DNA of 64,000 bases, from assembly GCA_035651815.1 (NCBI GenBank), contig DASRFB010000092.1, positions 12,586 to 76,585 on the forward strand. The letters run 5' to 3'. The position numbers and the translations under genes are program-made. Shown here piece after piece: positions 17,744 to 25,712 of the stretch (position 1 is its first letter; each line of letters starts with the position of its first letter). This DNA comes from VBDM01 sp035651815 (GTDB lineage Bacteria > Pseudomonadota > Gammaproteobacteria > Burkholderiales > SG8-39). The notes beneath the pieces were generated by a model. That model was not told the DNA's origin. It did not search any database and saw only the letters and a list, made by a program, of their open reading frames with translations.

Positions 17744-17761
17744 TGTCGCCGGCAGGCGACA
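17744..17761 (-). promoter_or_regulatory. GlrR binding-site candidate TGTC-N10-GACA
   Basis: TGTCGCCGGCAGGCGACA matches the enterobacterial GlrR (QseF) consensus TGTC-N10-GACA exactly and is largely self-complementary. It sits about 150 bp upstream of the sigma-54 promoter, a normal enhancer distance, and 17 bp after the glrR stop. The same palindrome could also act as an end-of-transcript hairpin for glrR. Confidence 0.6.
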
Positions 17762-17777
17762 GCAAGGCCGCAAAACG

Positions 17778-19130
17778 CTATTTCTCGGGCTTGAACATGC
17801 GCGGCTCGAGGCGGTGACGCTCGAGCAGCTTGTAGAACTCCGTGCGGTTGCGGTGCGCGAGCTTCGCGGCCTGGGTGACGTTGCCGCGCGTCATCCGCAG
17901 GATGCGCACCAGGTACTCCTGCTCGAAGCCGCGCCTCGCCTCCTCGAGCGAAGCGAGCGGCTTGGGCTCCTCGCGCAGCGCCTGCTGCACGAGCGAGGCC
18001 GGCACGATGCGCGAGGACGACAGCGCGACCACCTGCTCCACCAGGTTGAGCAGCTGGCGCACGTTGCCCGGCCACGGCGCCGCGATGAGGAGCTCGAGCG
18101 CGTCGGGCGCGAAGGCCTGCACCTCCTTGCCGTAGCGCTCGGCGGTCGCGCGCAGGAAGTGCGTCGCGAGCGGCACGACGTCCTCGCGCCGCTCGGCGAG
18201 CGGCGGCAGCGACACCGAGACCACGTTCAGCCGGTAATACAGGTCCTCGCGGAACTGGTTCTGCTTGAGCTGCGCGTCGATGTCGCGGTGAGTGGCCGAG
18301 ATGATCCGCACGTCGACGGGAACGGACTGCGTCGCGCCGACGGGCCGCACCTCGCCGTCCTGCAGCACCCGCAGCAGCTTCGCCTGCAGCGGCAGCGGCA
18401 TGTCGCCGATCTCGTCCAGGAAGAGCGTCCCGCCGTCCGCGGTCGGGAAAAGTCCCTTGTGGTCGTACATCGCGCCCGTGAACGAGCCCTTGCGATGGCC
18501 GAAGAGCTCCGACTCGAGCAGGTTCTCGGGGATCGCCGCGCAGTTGACCGCGACGAACGGCTTGTCGGCGCGCTTGCTCGCGCGGTGTATGGCGCGCGCG
18601 AGCAGCTCCTTGCCGGTCCCGCTCGCGCCGCGGATGAAGACGCTCGCGTCGGACTGCGCGACGAGGCGCGCCTGGCGCAGCGTCTCCTCGACCGCGGAGC
18701 TGCGCGTGATGAATTCGCCCAGCCAGTCGCGGTCGCCGCCCGCCGCGGCGCCCGCGCCGACGCCGGAGACCCGCAGCGCCTGCTCGACCTGCTCGAGCAG
18801 GAGCTTGCCGTCGAACGGCTTCGGCAGAAAGCCGAACACGCCGCGCTGCGTCGCGGCGACGGCGTCCGGAATCGTGCCGTGCGCGGTGAGCAGGATCACG
18901 GGCAGCGTCGGCGCCTGCTTGCGGATCTCCTCGAACAGCGCCATGCCGTCCATGCCGCTCATCTTCAGGTCGGTCACCACGACCTGCGGTCGCGACACGG
19001 CGAAGGCGGCGAGCGCCTTCTCGGCGCTGTCCACCGCCACGACGCTGTAGCCGGCGCCCGTCAGGCGCATGGACACGAGCCGCAGGATGTCGGCATCGTC
19101 GTCGACCAGCAGGATGGACGGTTTGCTCAT
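17778..19130 (-). CDS. glrR: Sigma-54-dependent response regulator GlrR (QseF)
   Basis: A 450-residue NtrC-family activator. It has a receiver with phospho-acceptor D54 (VVVTDLKMSGMDG), an AAA+ domain with Walker A GASGTGKELLA and the sigma-54 contact loop GSFTGA, and a Fis-type HTH near the C terminus (GNVTQAAKLAHRNRTEFYKLL). The YKLLERHRLEP ending is usual for GlrR. The start overlaps the qseG stop as ATGA. In enterobacteria GlrR activates sigma-54 promoters for glmY and rpoE. Here the nearest plausible target is the adjacent glycine-zipper gene. Confidence 0.92.
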   Translation of the reverse strand: MSKPSILLVDDDADILRLVSMRLTGAGYSVVAVDSAEKALAAFAVSRPQVVVTDLKMSGMDGMALFEEIRKQAPTLPVILLTAHGTIPDAVAATQRGVFGFLPKPFDGKLLLEQVEQALRVSGVGAGAAAGGDRDWLGEFITRSSAVEETLRQARLVAQSDASVFIRGASGTGKELLARAIHRASKRADKPFVAVNCAAIPENLLESELFGHRKGSFTGAMYDHKGLFPTADGGTLFLDEIGDMPLPLQAKLLRVLQDGEVRPVGATQSVPVDVRIISATHRDIDAQLKQNQFREDLYYRLNVVSVSLPPLAERREDVVPLATHFLRATAERYGKEVQAFAPDALELLIAAPWPGNVRQLLNLVEQVVALSSSRIVPASLVQQALREEPKPLASLEEARRGFEQEYLVRILRMTRGNVTQAAKLAHRNRTEFYKLLERHRLEPRMFKPEK

Positions 19131-19615
19131 TTTTGCTTTCCTCTTTCGATGATACTGCGCTCGATCGCGCGCAGCGCGTCGAGCTGTTCCTTCATTTGCG
19201 CCGACTGCTCGCGCAGCAGCGCCGAGCGCCGCTGCTCGCGTATGCGCTCGCCCAGGTCGGCGTGGACCAGCGCGGCGAACTGCCGCAACGGCGCGGCCTT
19301 TGCGGTCCCGCCGCCCGACGCGAGCGGCTCGAGCAGCGTGAGCGCCCGGGCCTCGTCCGTAAACGGCGTGCCGGGCAGCGACAGCAGGAGCGCCAGCCGG
19401 ATCCGCGACACGGGGCTGCGGTCCTTGCTGAAGCTCTGGGTCGCGGCGTTCATGTCCTTCTTCTGATCGTCGGCCTGCAGCCCGGCGAACCGGTTCGCCT
19501 GCGCGATCAATGACGTGACGTCCCGGGACTCGAAGTCATCCGACAGCGGCAAGGGCAGATGGTTGCACGCGGCCACCAGGACGCACACCACCCCGAGCGC
19601 GAGTAGATTCTTCAT
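19127..19615 (-). CDS. qseG: QseG-like lipoprotein between GlrK and GlrR
   Basis: A 162-residue lipoprotein with signal peptide and lipobox LVAAC. The remainder is helical, ending in a charged coiled-coil-like segment (REQRRSALLREQSAQMKEQLDAL). Sequence similarity to E. coli QseG is not obvious by eye; the call rests on position and on the lipoprotein nature. The start at 19615 is the ATG just before the signal peptide, 4 bases after the glrK stop. QseG is thought to link the kinase to the outer membrane. Confidence 0.7.
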   Translation of the reverse strand: MKNLLALGVVCVLVAACNHLPLPLSDDFESRDVTSLIAQANRFAGLQADDQKKDMNAATQSFSKDRSPVSRIRLALLLSLPGTPFTDEARALTLLEPLASGGGTAKAAPLRQFAALVHADLGERIREQRRSALLREQSAQMKEQLDALRAIERSIIERGKQK

Positions 19616-19619
19616 CGAC

Positions 19620-21077
19620 CTAAGTCGTCGGCAAGCTGACACGGAAGTGACCCCCGGCGGTCCCGTCGTTTACCACTTCGATTCGGCCGGAGTGCGCGGA
19701 TACGAGCTCTTTCGCGATGGCGAGACCGAGACCGCTGCCCTGGACGCGACCGTGGTGCCCGTGCTCGCCGCGGAAGAACCAGTCGAAGATCCGTCCGTGG
19801 TCGTCGGCCGGGATCCCGGGGCCGGTGTCCGAGACGTCCAGGACGACGCTCTCGTGCTCGCGCCTCAACGCGAGCGTTATCGTACCGCCGTCCGGAGAAT
19901 ATTTCACGGCGTTCGAGACGAGATTGTCCACTACGACACGCAGCTTCTCGCCGTCCCCGTGCAGCATGACCGGCTCCAGGTGCAGCTGCGTGCGGATGCC
20001 GCGCCGCGCCGCCGCGAGGCGGTGATCCTCGACCACGCGCCGGATCACGCCGTCGAGGCGCACCGGCGCGAACTCCAGCCGCGCCACGCTCTCCTGCGCG
20101 CGCTGGTAGTCGAGCAGCTCCTCGATCAGCTCCTGCAGCTGCAGGCTCTTCTGCCGCAGGATACCGGCGATCTCGAGCTGCTGCTCGGTGAGGCGGCCGG
20201 TCGCGCCGTCGGCGAGCAGCTCCGAGCCCTCGCGCAGCGACGTGAGCGGGGTCTTCAGCTCGTGCGAGACCTGCCGCAGGAACAGGCGCTGCTGCTGCTC
20301 GAGCTCGGCGAGACGCTGGCGCAGCCAGTCGAGGCGCTTGCCGAGGTACTCGAGGTCCTCGGGGCCCTTCACGCGGATGTCGCCGGCGAACTGGCCGGCG
20401 CCGAGTCGCCGGATGGCGTGGTCGAGCTGCTGGATCGGGCGCGCGATGAGGAAGGTCACGCCGATCGCGATCAGCACTCCCACCGGGATGGTGGCGATGA
20501 GCTGCCACCACAGGATGCGCTGCGCGTGCGCGCCCGTCTCGCGCATGCGCTCGAGCTCCCGGTCGATCAGCTTGTTGCTGACGTCGAGCACGCCGCGCGC
20601 CAGATCGGACAGCGACACGTAGCCCTCGATCAGCGCCGCGCTCTCGCGCGGGCGCAGCGGCGTCCTGACGAGCATGTCGTACAGCTCCTGCTCCTTGTCG
20701 ATGGTGCGGTTGAGCTCCTGCAGCTGCACCTCGTCGAGGGGCAGCAGCGACAGCTCGCTGGTCGTGGATTTGAACCCGCCGCGCAGCTGCCGGTAGTCGT
20801 CGATCAGCCCGCCGTCGCCGAGCACCAGATACTGGCGCACGACCCGCTCCAGCCCGGTCACCTGCTCCATGAGCTGGCGGCTCGCGCGGCCGGCCTGCGC
20901 CGCCTGAGCGACGGCGCTCTGGCTCTGGTCCGCCAGCCGATCCACGTACACCGCGGCGTTCACGAAGGCGACGATCAGGGGCAGCACCACCGCGCCGAAC
21001 GCGAACAACAACAGCTTGAGGAAGGACTTGGGGTAGTAGCGCTGCGGGAAGTCGAGCGCGACTTTCATCGCGGTCAT
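19620..21077 (-). CDS. glrK: Sensor histidine kinase GlrK (QseE)
   Basis: A 485-residue kinase with an N-terminal membrane helix (about 21-43), a periplasmic four-helix-type sensor (45-188), a second helix (190-212), HAMP and a HisKA with phospho-accepting H272 in VSHELKTPLTSLREG. The ATPase has the N box (VVDNLVSNAVKYS) and G boxes (DTGPGI, GSGLGLAI). It is first in the glrK-qseG-glrR operon, divergent from folA across 35 bp. An alternative ATG three codons in is possible. Confidence 0.9.
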   Translation of the reverse strand: MTAMKVALDFPQRYYPKSFLKLLLFAFGAVVLPLIVAFVNAAVYVDRLADQSQSAVAQAAQAGRASRQLMEQVTGLERVVRQYLVLGDGGLIDDYRQLRGGFKSTTSELSLLPLDEVQLQELNRTIDKEQELYDMLVRTPLRPRESAALIEGYVSLSDLARGVLDVSNKLIDRELERMRETGAHAQRILWWQLIATIPVGVLIAIGVTFLIARPIQQLDHAIRRLGAGQFAGDIRVKGPEDLEYLGKRLDWLRQRLAELEQQQRLFLRQVSHELKTPLTSLREGSELLADGATGRLTEQQLEIAGILRQKSLQLQELIEELLDYQRAQESVARLEFAPVRLDGVIRRVVEDHRLAAARRGIRTQLHLEPVMLHGDGEKLRVVVDNLVSNAVKYSPDGGTITLALRREHESVVLDVSDTGPGIPADDHGRIFDWFFRGEHGHHGRVQGSGLGLAIAKELVSAHSGRIEVVNDGTAGGHFRVSLPTT

Positions 21078-21112
21078 TATAATGCCAGGCGTTTTCCGCC
21101 CGCCGCCGCGCC

Positions 21113-21616
21113 GTGAATCCTCCCATCGTGTCCCTGCTGGTCGCCGTCGCGCGCAACGGCGTGATCGGGCGGAACAACGACCTCCCCTGGCATCTCCCCG
21201 AGGACCTGAAGCGCTTCAAGGCGCTGACGCTGGGATATCCCGTCGTCATGGGACGCAGGACCTACGAGTCGATCATCGAGCGCACGGGCAAGCCGCTTCC
21301 GGGCCGCGACAACATCGTCGTGACGCGGCGGGCCGGGTACGCCGCGCCGGGCTGCCGCGTCGTGCACTCGCTCGAAGAGGCGCTCGCCGCCGCGTCGGGC
21401 GCGACGACGGTCTTCGTGATCGGCGGCGCCGACATCTTCGCGCTCGCGCTGCCGCTCGCGACCCGGCTCGACGTCACCGAGATCGACGCCGACGTCGAGG
21501 GCGACGTCGTCTTCCCCGCCTACGACCGCGGCGAGTGGCGCGAGGTCAGCCGCGAGCCCGGCGACGGCGCCGCGGGACTGCGTTACGACTTCGCCGTCTA
21601 CGAGCGCACGAAATAA
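21113..21616 (+). CDS. folA: Dihydrofolate reductase FolA
   Basis: A 167-residue NADPH-dependent enzyme reducing dihydrofolate. It has the GVIGRNNDLPWHLPEDLKRF active-site region (acidic residue in PEDLKRF), VVMGRRTYESI and VFVIGGADIF. GTG start with no strong ribosome site. It complements ThyA, which produces dihydrofolate. It is followed by a hairpin shared with the convergent decarboxylase gene. Confidence 0.96.
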   Translation: MNPPIVSLLVAVARNGVIGRNNDLPWHLPEDLKRFKALTLGYPVVMGRRTYESIIERTGKPLPGRDNIVVTRRAGYAAPGCRVVHSLEEALAAASGATTVFVIGGADIFALALPLATRLDVTEIDADVEGDVVFPAYDRGEWREVSREPGDGAAGLRYDFAVYERTK

Positions 21617-21642
21617 GAAGGGCGCGCCGCAGCGCGCCCTTC
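21617..21642. terminator. Bidirectional hairpin between folA and ornithine decarboxylase
   Basis: An 11 bp perfect stem, GAAGGGCGCGC with GCGCGCCCTTC, and a 4-base loop cgca, starting directly after the folA stop. There is no long T run on either side. Confidence 0.6.
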
Positions 21643-21661
21643 GTCCGCCTGGCGTCCCCCG

Positions 21662-22861
21662 TCAGATGACGCGCACCTCGGGCAGCGGAAACCCGTTGAA
21701 GTTGCTCGCGTACGCCGTGGTGTAGGCGCCCGCGTTCCTGAGATAGACGAAGTCGCCCTCCTCGATGTCCGAGGGCAGCGGCTCGTCGCGCATGACGACG
21801 TCGATCGAGTCGCACGTCGGCCCGGCGACGTTCCACGGGATGTCGGGCCCCGAGCGGTCGGTGCGGATCTTGTACTTCAGGCCCTCGGTCGTCTCGATGA
21901 TGCCGCCGAAGAGACCCGCGTCGAGGTGCATCCAGCGCTTGCCGCCGCGCATCGCCGTGCCGATCACGCGGCACACGAAGTAGCCGGCGTCGGAGACCAT
22001 GTAGCGCCCGGGCTCGGCGATGACCTTGACGTGCGCCGGGAACGCCTCGAGCGCGCGGTTCACGACCTCGCCGATCACCTCGATCGACGGGATGGGCTTG
22101 ACGTGGCGCACCGGGAAGCCGCCGCCGATATTGAGCAGCCTCGGCTCGAGCCCCGCCTTCTGCATAAGGTCGAACACCTGGCGCGCCTTCTCGATGCCGA
22201 CGCGCCAGTTCTCCGGGTTGCGGCATTGCGAGCCGACGTGGAACGCGACGCCGGCGAGATCGGCCTTCGTCTTCGCCGCGAGCGTCACGATCTCGCGCGT
22301 CTCGGCGCCGTGCGCGCCGAACTTGCCGCCGAGCGGCCAGTCGCTGCCGATGTTGGGCGTGTCGATGCGCAGGTAGAGCTTGGCGTCGGGCTTGATCGCG
22401 TGGATCTTCTTCAGCTCGTCGGCGCTGTCGACGACGAACCACTCGACGCCGCGGGCCGCGGCGTAGGCGATGTAGTCGCGCGACTTGAGCGGGTTCGAGT
22501 AGAAGATCTCCGCGGCGGGGACGCCCAGGCCGAGCAGCACGTCGAGCTCGGCGATCGAGGCGATCTCGAAGCCCGCGCCCTCCTCGATGAGGGCCTGCAG
22601 CACGCGCGGGTCCGGGTTCGCTTTCACCGCGTAGTGCGGGCGCACGCGCGGCATGGCGGCGGCGAAGCGGCGCGCTTTTTCGCGCACGATCGCGGAATCG
22701 ATCAGGAGGAACGGCTTCTGGTAGCCGTCACGGACGGCCTGCTGGACTTTTTCGAAGTCCAGGCTCGACTCGGGGTGCGAGTCGAAGACGTGGGTTGCTT
22801 CGTATGCCTGCTGTCGGACGGATTTGATGGTTTTTTTGGCGAGACCGGCACGCATCTGCAT
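21662..22861 (-). CDS. Ornithine (type III PLP) decarboxylase
   Basis: A 399-residue alanine-racemase-fold decarboxylase. The PLP lysine K80 is in HYAVKANPDP, the glycine loop is LLNIGGGFP, EPGRYMVS binds PLP phosphate, and the catalytic cysteine C350 is in GPTCDSIDV. This cysteine motif and the length fit eukaryotic-type ornithine (or lysine/ornithine) decarboxylases making putrescine, not diaminopimelate decarboxylase. A strong sigma-70 promoter, a structured leader and a 21-codon leader ORF precede it. An aaggag site precedes the ATG. Confidence 0.92.
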   Translation of the reverse strand: MQMRAGLAKKTIKSVRQQAYEATHVFDSHPESSLDFEKVQQAVRDGYQKPFLLIDSAIVREKARRFAAAMPRVRPHYAVKANPDPRVLQALIEEGAGFEIASIAELDVLLGLGVPAAEIFYSNPLKSRDYIAYAAARGVEWFVVDSADELKKIHAIKPDAKLYLRIDTPNIGSDWPLGGKFGAHGAETREIVTLAAKTKADLAGVAFHVGSQCRNPENWRVGIEKARQVFDLMQKAGLEPRLLNIGGGFPVRHVKPIPSIEVIGEVVNRALEAFPAHVKVIAEPGRYMVSDAGYFVCRVIGTAMRGGKRWMHLDAGLFGGIIETTEGLKYKIRTDRSGPDIPWNVAGPTCDSIDVVMRDEPLPSDIEEGDFVYLRNAGAYTTAYASNFNGFPLPEVRVI

Positions 22862-22881
22862 CGTAGGAGCTCCTTACGGAC

Positions 22882-22947
22882 TTACGTAACGGGAATGTCG
22901 AGCGCGAAGAAATCCTGCGAGCCGTACACCTTCCTCTTGCTTGTCAT
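22882..22947 (-). CDS. 21-codon leader ORF upstream of ornithine decarboxylase
   Basis: An ATG with an excellent aggaggt Shine-Dalgarno opens a 21-codon peptide beginning MTSKRKVYGSQ and ending DIPVT. It stops 20 bases before the decarboxylase ATG, itself preceded by aaggag. The spacing and ribosome site suggest real translation and coupling. It could be a regulatory leader peptide, in analogy with the ornithine-sensing speF leader of E. coli, or a conserved microprotein. The sequence is not recognisably like SpeFL. Confidence 0.55.
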   Translation of the reverse strand: MTSKRKVYGSQDFFALDIPVT

Positions 22948-23062
22948 GATGACCTCCTGCCCAGAGTCCAAAAACCGCGGTTGCGAACCGTTCTCCAAAA
23001 GCATCGGGCCCGGGTTTGACCGTCCGCTGAGCAGACAACCGAACCGGAGCCCGTTGGCGCGA
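22948..23062 (-). promoter_or_regulatory. Structured 5' leader of the ornithine decarboxylase transcript
   Basis: The transcript should start near 23056. It contains a hairpin GTCTGC-tca-GCGGAC flanked by GGTT/AACC, and a second one, CGGTT-cgc-AACCG (22978-22990), followed by CGGTTTTT. The latter resembles a weak intrinsic terminator just before the leader ORF. Possible attenuation; not proven. Confidence 0.4.
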
Positions 23063-23090
23063 ATTATAGGTCCACCCCTCCCAGGGTCAA
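23063..23090 (-). promoter_or_regulatory. Sigma-70 promoter of ornithine decarboxylase
   Basis: On the minus strand TTGACC (23090-23085), a 16 bp spacer and a perfect TATAAT (23068-23063). This is the best sigma-70 promoter in the window. An inverted repeat GCGGAA-tt-TTCCGC (23091-23104) abuts the -35 on its upstream side. Confidence 0.75.
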
Positions 23091-23145
23091 GCGGAATTTT
23101 CCGCATTCGCCGGAAGGAAGCGTCCGGCGTCCGGGCGTTCCCTCC

Positions 23146-23157
23146 ACTATTAATAGT
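23146..23157. promoter_or_regulatory. AT-rich palindrome ACTATTAATAGT
   Basis: A perfect 12-base palindrome in otherwise GC-rich DNA, 56 bp upstream of the decarboxylase -35. Operator candidate. Nothing else is recognised between 23105 and 23231. Confidence 0.35.
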
Positions 23158-23231
23158 AGGGAGATCACGCGACAAACGCAATAGCTGGTATAACGCCGAG
23201 CCCCGGGAAGCCGGCGCCTTACAAACCCTTA

Positions 23232-23265
23232 CAAAAAAGGCGGCGCCGGGAGGACCGGCGCCGCC
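23232..23265 (-). terminator. Intrinsic terminator of the secreted-protein gene
   Basis: On the minus strand an 11 bp stem (GGCGGCGCCGG with CCGGCGCCGCC, 5-base loop) is followed directly by TTTTTTGT. It lies 18 bp after the stop of the secreted-protein gene. Confidence 0.88.
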
Positions 23266-23283
23266 GCGAGGGTGCCAGGCGGC

Positions 23284-23775
23284 CTAGTCGTTGCCCTGGC
23301 GCACCGCGCCGTTGGCGATCCAGCGGTTCGCGGCGATCCGGACCAGGAAGGCGATGTTCGCCGGACTGCAGGCGGCCGGAATGACCACGTCGCCGCTGAA
23401 CTGCGCGTCGCCGGTCGGGCTGAGGGGAACGAGCGGCGTGTCGACGGTGTCGTTGGTCGCGCCCGCGTTGCAGATCAGGGTGCCCTTGACCTGGTCGATC
23501 GCGCCCGGCGTGCCGATGGTGTTGCCGCCGGCGAGCACCAGCCCGCGGACGTTGAACTCCACGTGCCCGTTGCGCAGGTTGGCCTTGGCCTCGCCCCCGG
23601 TCGTCGACCAGGGCTGGCCGCCGCCGCCGATGTTCCCGACCGCGTTTCCGGCCTGGATGATGCCGATGACGGTCTTCCACCTTACCACGTCGTCCGCCCG
23701 GGCCGAGACCGGGGCGAGCGCCGCCGCAAAACCCACGGAAATGCCGAAAAGTACTGCGATGCGCGCGTGCTTCAT
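23284..23775 (-). CDS. Secreted hypothetical protein (163 aa)
   Basis: A Sec signal peptide (hydrophobic 5-22, cleavage near ARA-DD) precedes a beta-rich mature part with repeated glycine/asparagine turns (VRGLVLAGGNTIGTPGAIDQV) and two cysteines (LICNAG, IPAACSP) likely to form a disulfide. No catalytic motif is seen. A gaggaga ribosome site supports the ATG and a textbook terminator follows, so it is a single-gene unit. Function unknown. Confidence 0.75.
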   Translation of the reverse strand: MKHARIAVLFGISVGFAAALAPVSARADDVVRWKTVIGIIQAGNAVGNIGGGGQPWSTTGGEAKANLRNGHVEFNVRGLVLAGGNTIGTPGAIDQVKGTLICNAGATNDTVDTPLVPLSPTGDAQFSGDVVIPAACSPANIAFLVRIAANRWIANGAVRQGND

Positions 23776-23870
23776 GGCTGTCTCCTCAAGGGGGTGCACC
23801 GGGCCGGACGGCCGCGGCGAAAGGTAAACAGCCGGGACGGCGGGGCATTCCGCCGTCATATTCCGGGCGG

Positions 23871-24437
23871 TCAGATCTTCGGCAGGGTGACGCCCTTCTG
23901 TCCCTGGTACTTGCCGCCGCGGTCGCGGTACGAAATCTCGCACACCTCGTCGGACTCGATGAAGATGACCTGCGCGACGCCCTCGTTGGCATAGATCTTT
24001 GCGGGCAGCGGCGTCGTGTTGGAGAACTCGAGCGTCACGTGGCCCTCCCACTCGGGCTCGAGCGGCGTGACGTTGACGATGATGCCGCAGCGCGCGTAGG
24101 TCGACTTGCCGAGGCAGATCGTCAGGACGTTCCTCGGGATGCGGAAGAACTCCACGGTGCGCGCGAGCGCGAACGAGTTCGGCGGGATGATGCAGACGTC
24201 GCCGCGGTAGTCGATGAAGTTCTTTTCGTCGAAGGCCTTGGGATCGACGATGGTCGAATTGATGTTGGTGAAGATCTTGAATTCGGTCGAGCAGCGGATG
24301 TCGTAGCCGTAGCTCGAGGTGCCGTAGGAGACGATGCGGCGGCCGCCCATCTCCTTCACCTGCCCCGGCTCGAACGGCTCGATCATCCCGTGCCGTTCCG
24401 CCATGCGGCGGATCCAGCGGTCGGACTTGATGGTCAT
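23871..24437 (-). CDS. dcd: dCTP deaminase Dcd
   Basis: A 188-residue trimeric enzyme converting dCTP to dUTP. It has the YGTSSYGYDIRCS region, GKSTYARCGIIVNVTPLEPEWEGHVTLE with the catalytic glutamate, and a C-terminal lid ending YQGQKGVTLPKI. It lies 18 bp after apbC on the same strand. The dUTP feeds dUMP for ThyA. Confidence 0.96.
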   Translation of the reverse strand: MTIKSDRWIRRMAERHGMIEPFEPGQVKEMGGRRIVSYGTSSYGYDIRCSTEFKIFTNINSTIVDPKAFDEKNFIDYRGDVCIIPPNSFALARTVEFFRIPRNVLTICLGKSTYARCGIIVNVTPLEPEWEGHVTLEFSNTTPLPAKIYANEGVAQVIFIESDEVCEISYRDRGGKYQGQKGVTLPKI

Positions 24438-24455
24438 CGCTCCCCTTGCGCCTTC

Positions 24456-25544
24456 CTAGGTGTTCTGCACCACGATGTTCGGGAATTTCAGCGACATGTC
24501 CTTCTGCCGCTCGGCGATGCGCACCGCGACCCGGCGCGCGATGGCGCGGTAGGCCTCGGCGATCGGGCCGTCGGGGTCGGCCACCACGGTCGGCTTGCCC
24601 GAGTCGGCCTGCTCGCGGATCGAGATGTCGAGCGGCAGCGACCCGAGCAGCTCGACCCCGTACTCCTTCGCCATGCGCTCGGCGCCGCCGGCGCCGAAGA
24701 TGTGCTCCTCGTGCCCGCAGTTCGAGCAGATGTGAGTGCTCATGTTCTCGACGATGCCGAGGATCGGGATGCCGACTTTCTCGAACATCTTGAGCCCCTT
24801 GCGCGCGTCGATGAGGGCGATGTCCTGCGGCGTGGTGACGATGACCGCGCCCGTGACGGGCACCTTCTGCGCGAGCGTGAGCTGGATGTCGCCCGTGCCC
24901 GGCGGCATGTCGACCACGAGGTAGTCGACGTCCTCCCAGCGCGTGTCCTTCAGCAGCTGCTCGAGCGCCTGCGTCACCATCGGCCCGCGCCAGACCATCG
25001 GCGTGTCGACGTCGATGAGGAAGCCGATCGAGATCGCCTGCACGCCGTGGCCCGTCATCGGCTCGAGCGACTTGCCGTCGCGAGACTCCGGGCGCCCGGT
25101 GATGCCGAGCATCATCGGCTGCGACGGCCCGTAGATGTCGGCGTCGAGCACGCCGACGCGCGCGCCTTCGGCGGCGAGCGCGAGCGCGAGGTTGACCGCG
25201 GTGGTCGACTTGCCCACGCCGCCCTTGCCGCTCGCCACCGCGACGATGTTCTTCACCCCGGGAACGAGCTTGACGCCGCGCTGCACGGCGTGCGGGACGA
25301 TCTTGCTCGCGACGTTGACCTTGACCGATTCGACGCCGGCGACCGCGCGCAGGCCGGCCGAGAGGAGCTTGCGGATGGGCTCGATCTGGGTCTTCGCCGG
25401 ATAGCCGAGCTCGACGTCGAACGAGACCGAGCCGTTCTCGATCCGGATGTTGCGCGCCGACTTGGTGGACGCGAAGTCCTTGCCCGTGTTCGGGTCGACG
25501 ATCCGGCTCAACGCGGCGTGAATTTGTTCCTGAGTGACGGCCAT
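24456..25544 (-). CDS. apbC: Iron-sulfur cluster carrier ApbC (Mrp)
   Basis: A 362-residue protein with an N-terminal MIP18-like domain (about 1-85) and a deviant Walker ATPase (VASGKGGVGKSTTAVNLA). The CSNCGHEEHIFG motif provides the CxxC that bridges the Fe-S cluster in the dimer. It delivers Fe-S clusters to apoproteins. I took the ATG at 25544 (MAVTQEQIHAAL); an upstream GTG would extend through promoter-like DNA. A TAGAAT on the minus strand (25598-25593) is a -10 candidate. Confidence 0.94.
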   Translation of the reverse strand: MAVTQEQIHAALSRIVDPNTGKDFASTKSARNIRIENGSVSFDVELGYPAKTQIEPIRKLLSAGLRAVAGVESVKVNVASKIVPHAVQRGVKLVPGVKNIVAVASGKGGVGKSTTAVNLALALAAEGARVGVLDADIYGPSQPMMLGITGRPESRDGKSLEPMTGHGVQAISIGFLIDVDTPMVWRGPMVTQALEQLLKDTRWEDVDYLVVDMPPGTGDIQLTLAQKVPVTGAVIVTTPQDIALIDARKGLKMFEKVGIPILGIVENMSTHICSNCGHEEHIFGAGGAERMAKEYGVELLGSLPLDISIREQADSGKPTVVADPDGPIAEAYRAIARRVAVRIAERQKDMSLKFPNIVVQNT

Positions 25545-25712
25545 GGCGGGTGCGAATCCGGCAATCGGGGAGCCGGCAGGCAATGGATTGATATTCTACG
25601 CCTTTCCGATGCCTTTCGAGGGTCGGTTCCAGGGTAGAATCGCGAAAAGGCCGGGACCCCACCCGACCGGGCGCGCCGGCTCAGGCGCGGGCGGAGGACA
25701 AGAGAACGAGCG

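Noticed and set aside
17743..17762. The CTGTCGCC/GGCGACAG palindrome as a plain intrinsic terminator of glrR only
   Set aside because: No T run follows on the minus strand. The exact TGTC-N10-GACA spacing and the nearby sigma-54 promoter make a binding site the better reading, though both uses remain possible.
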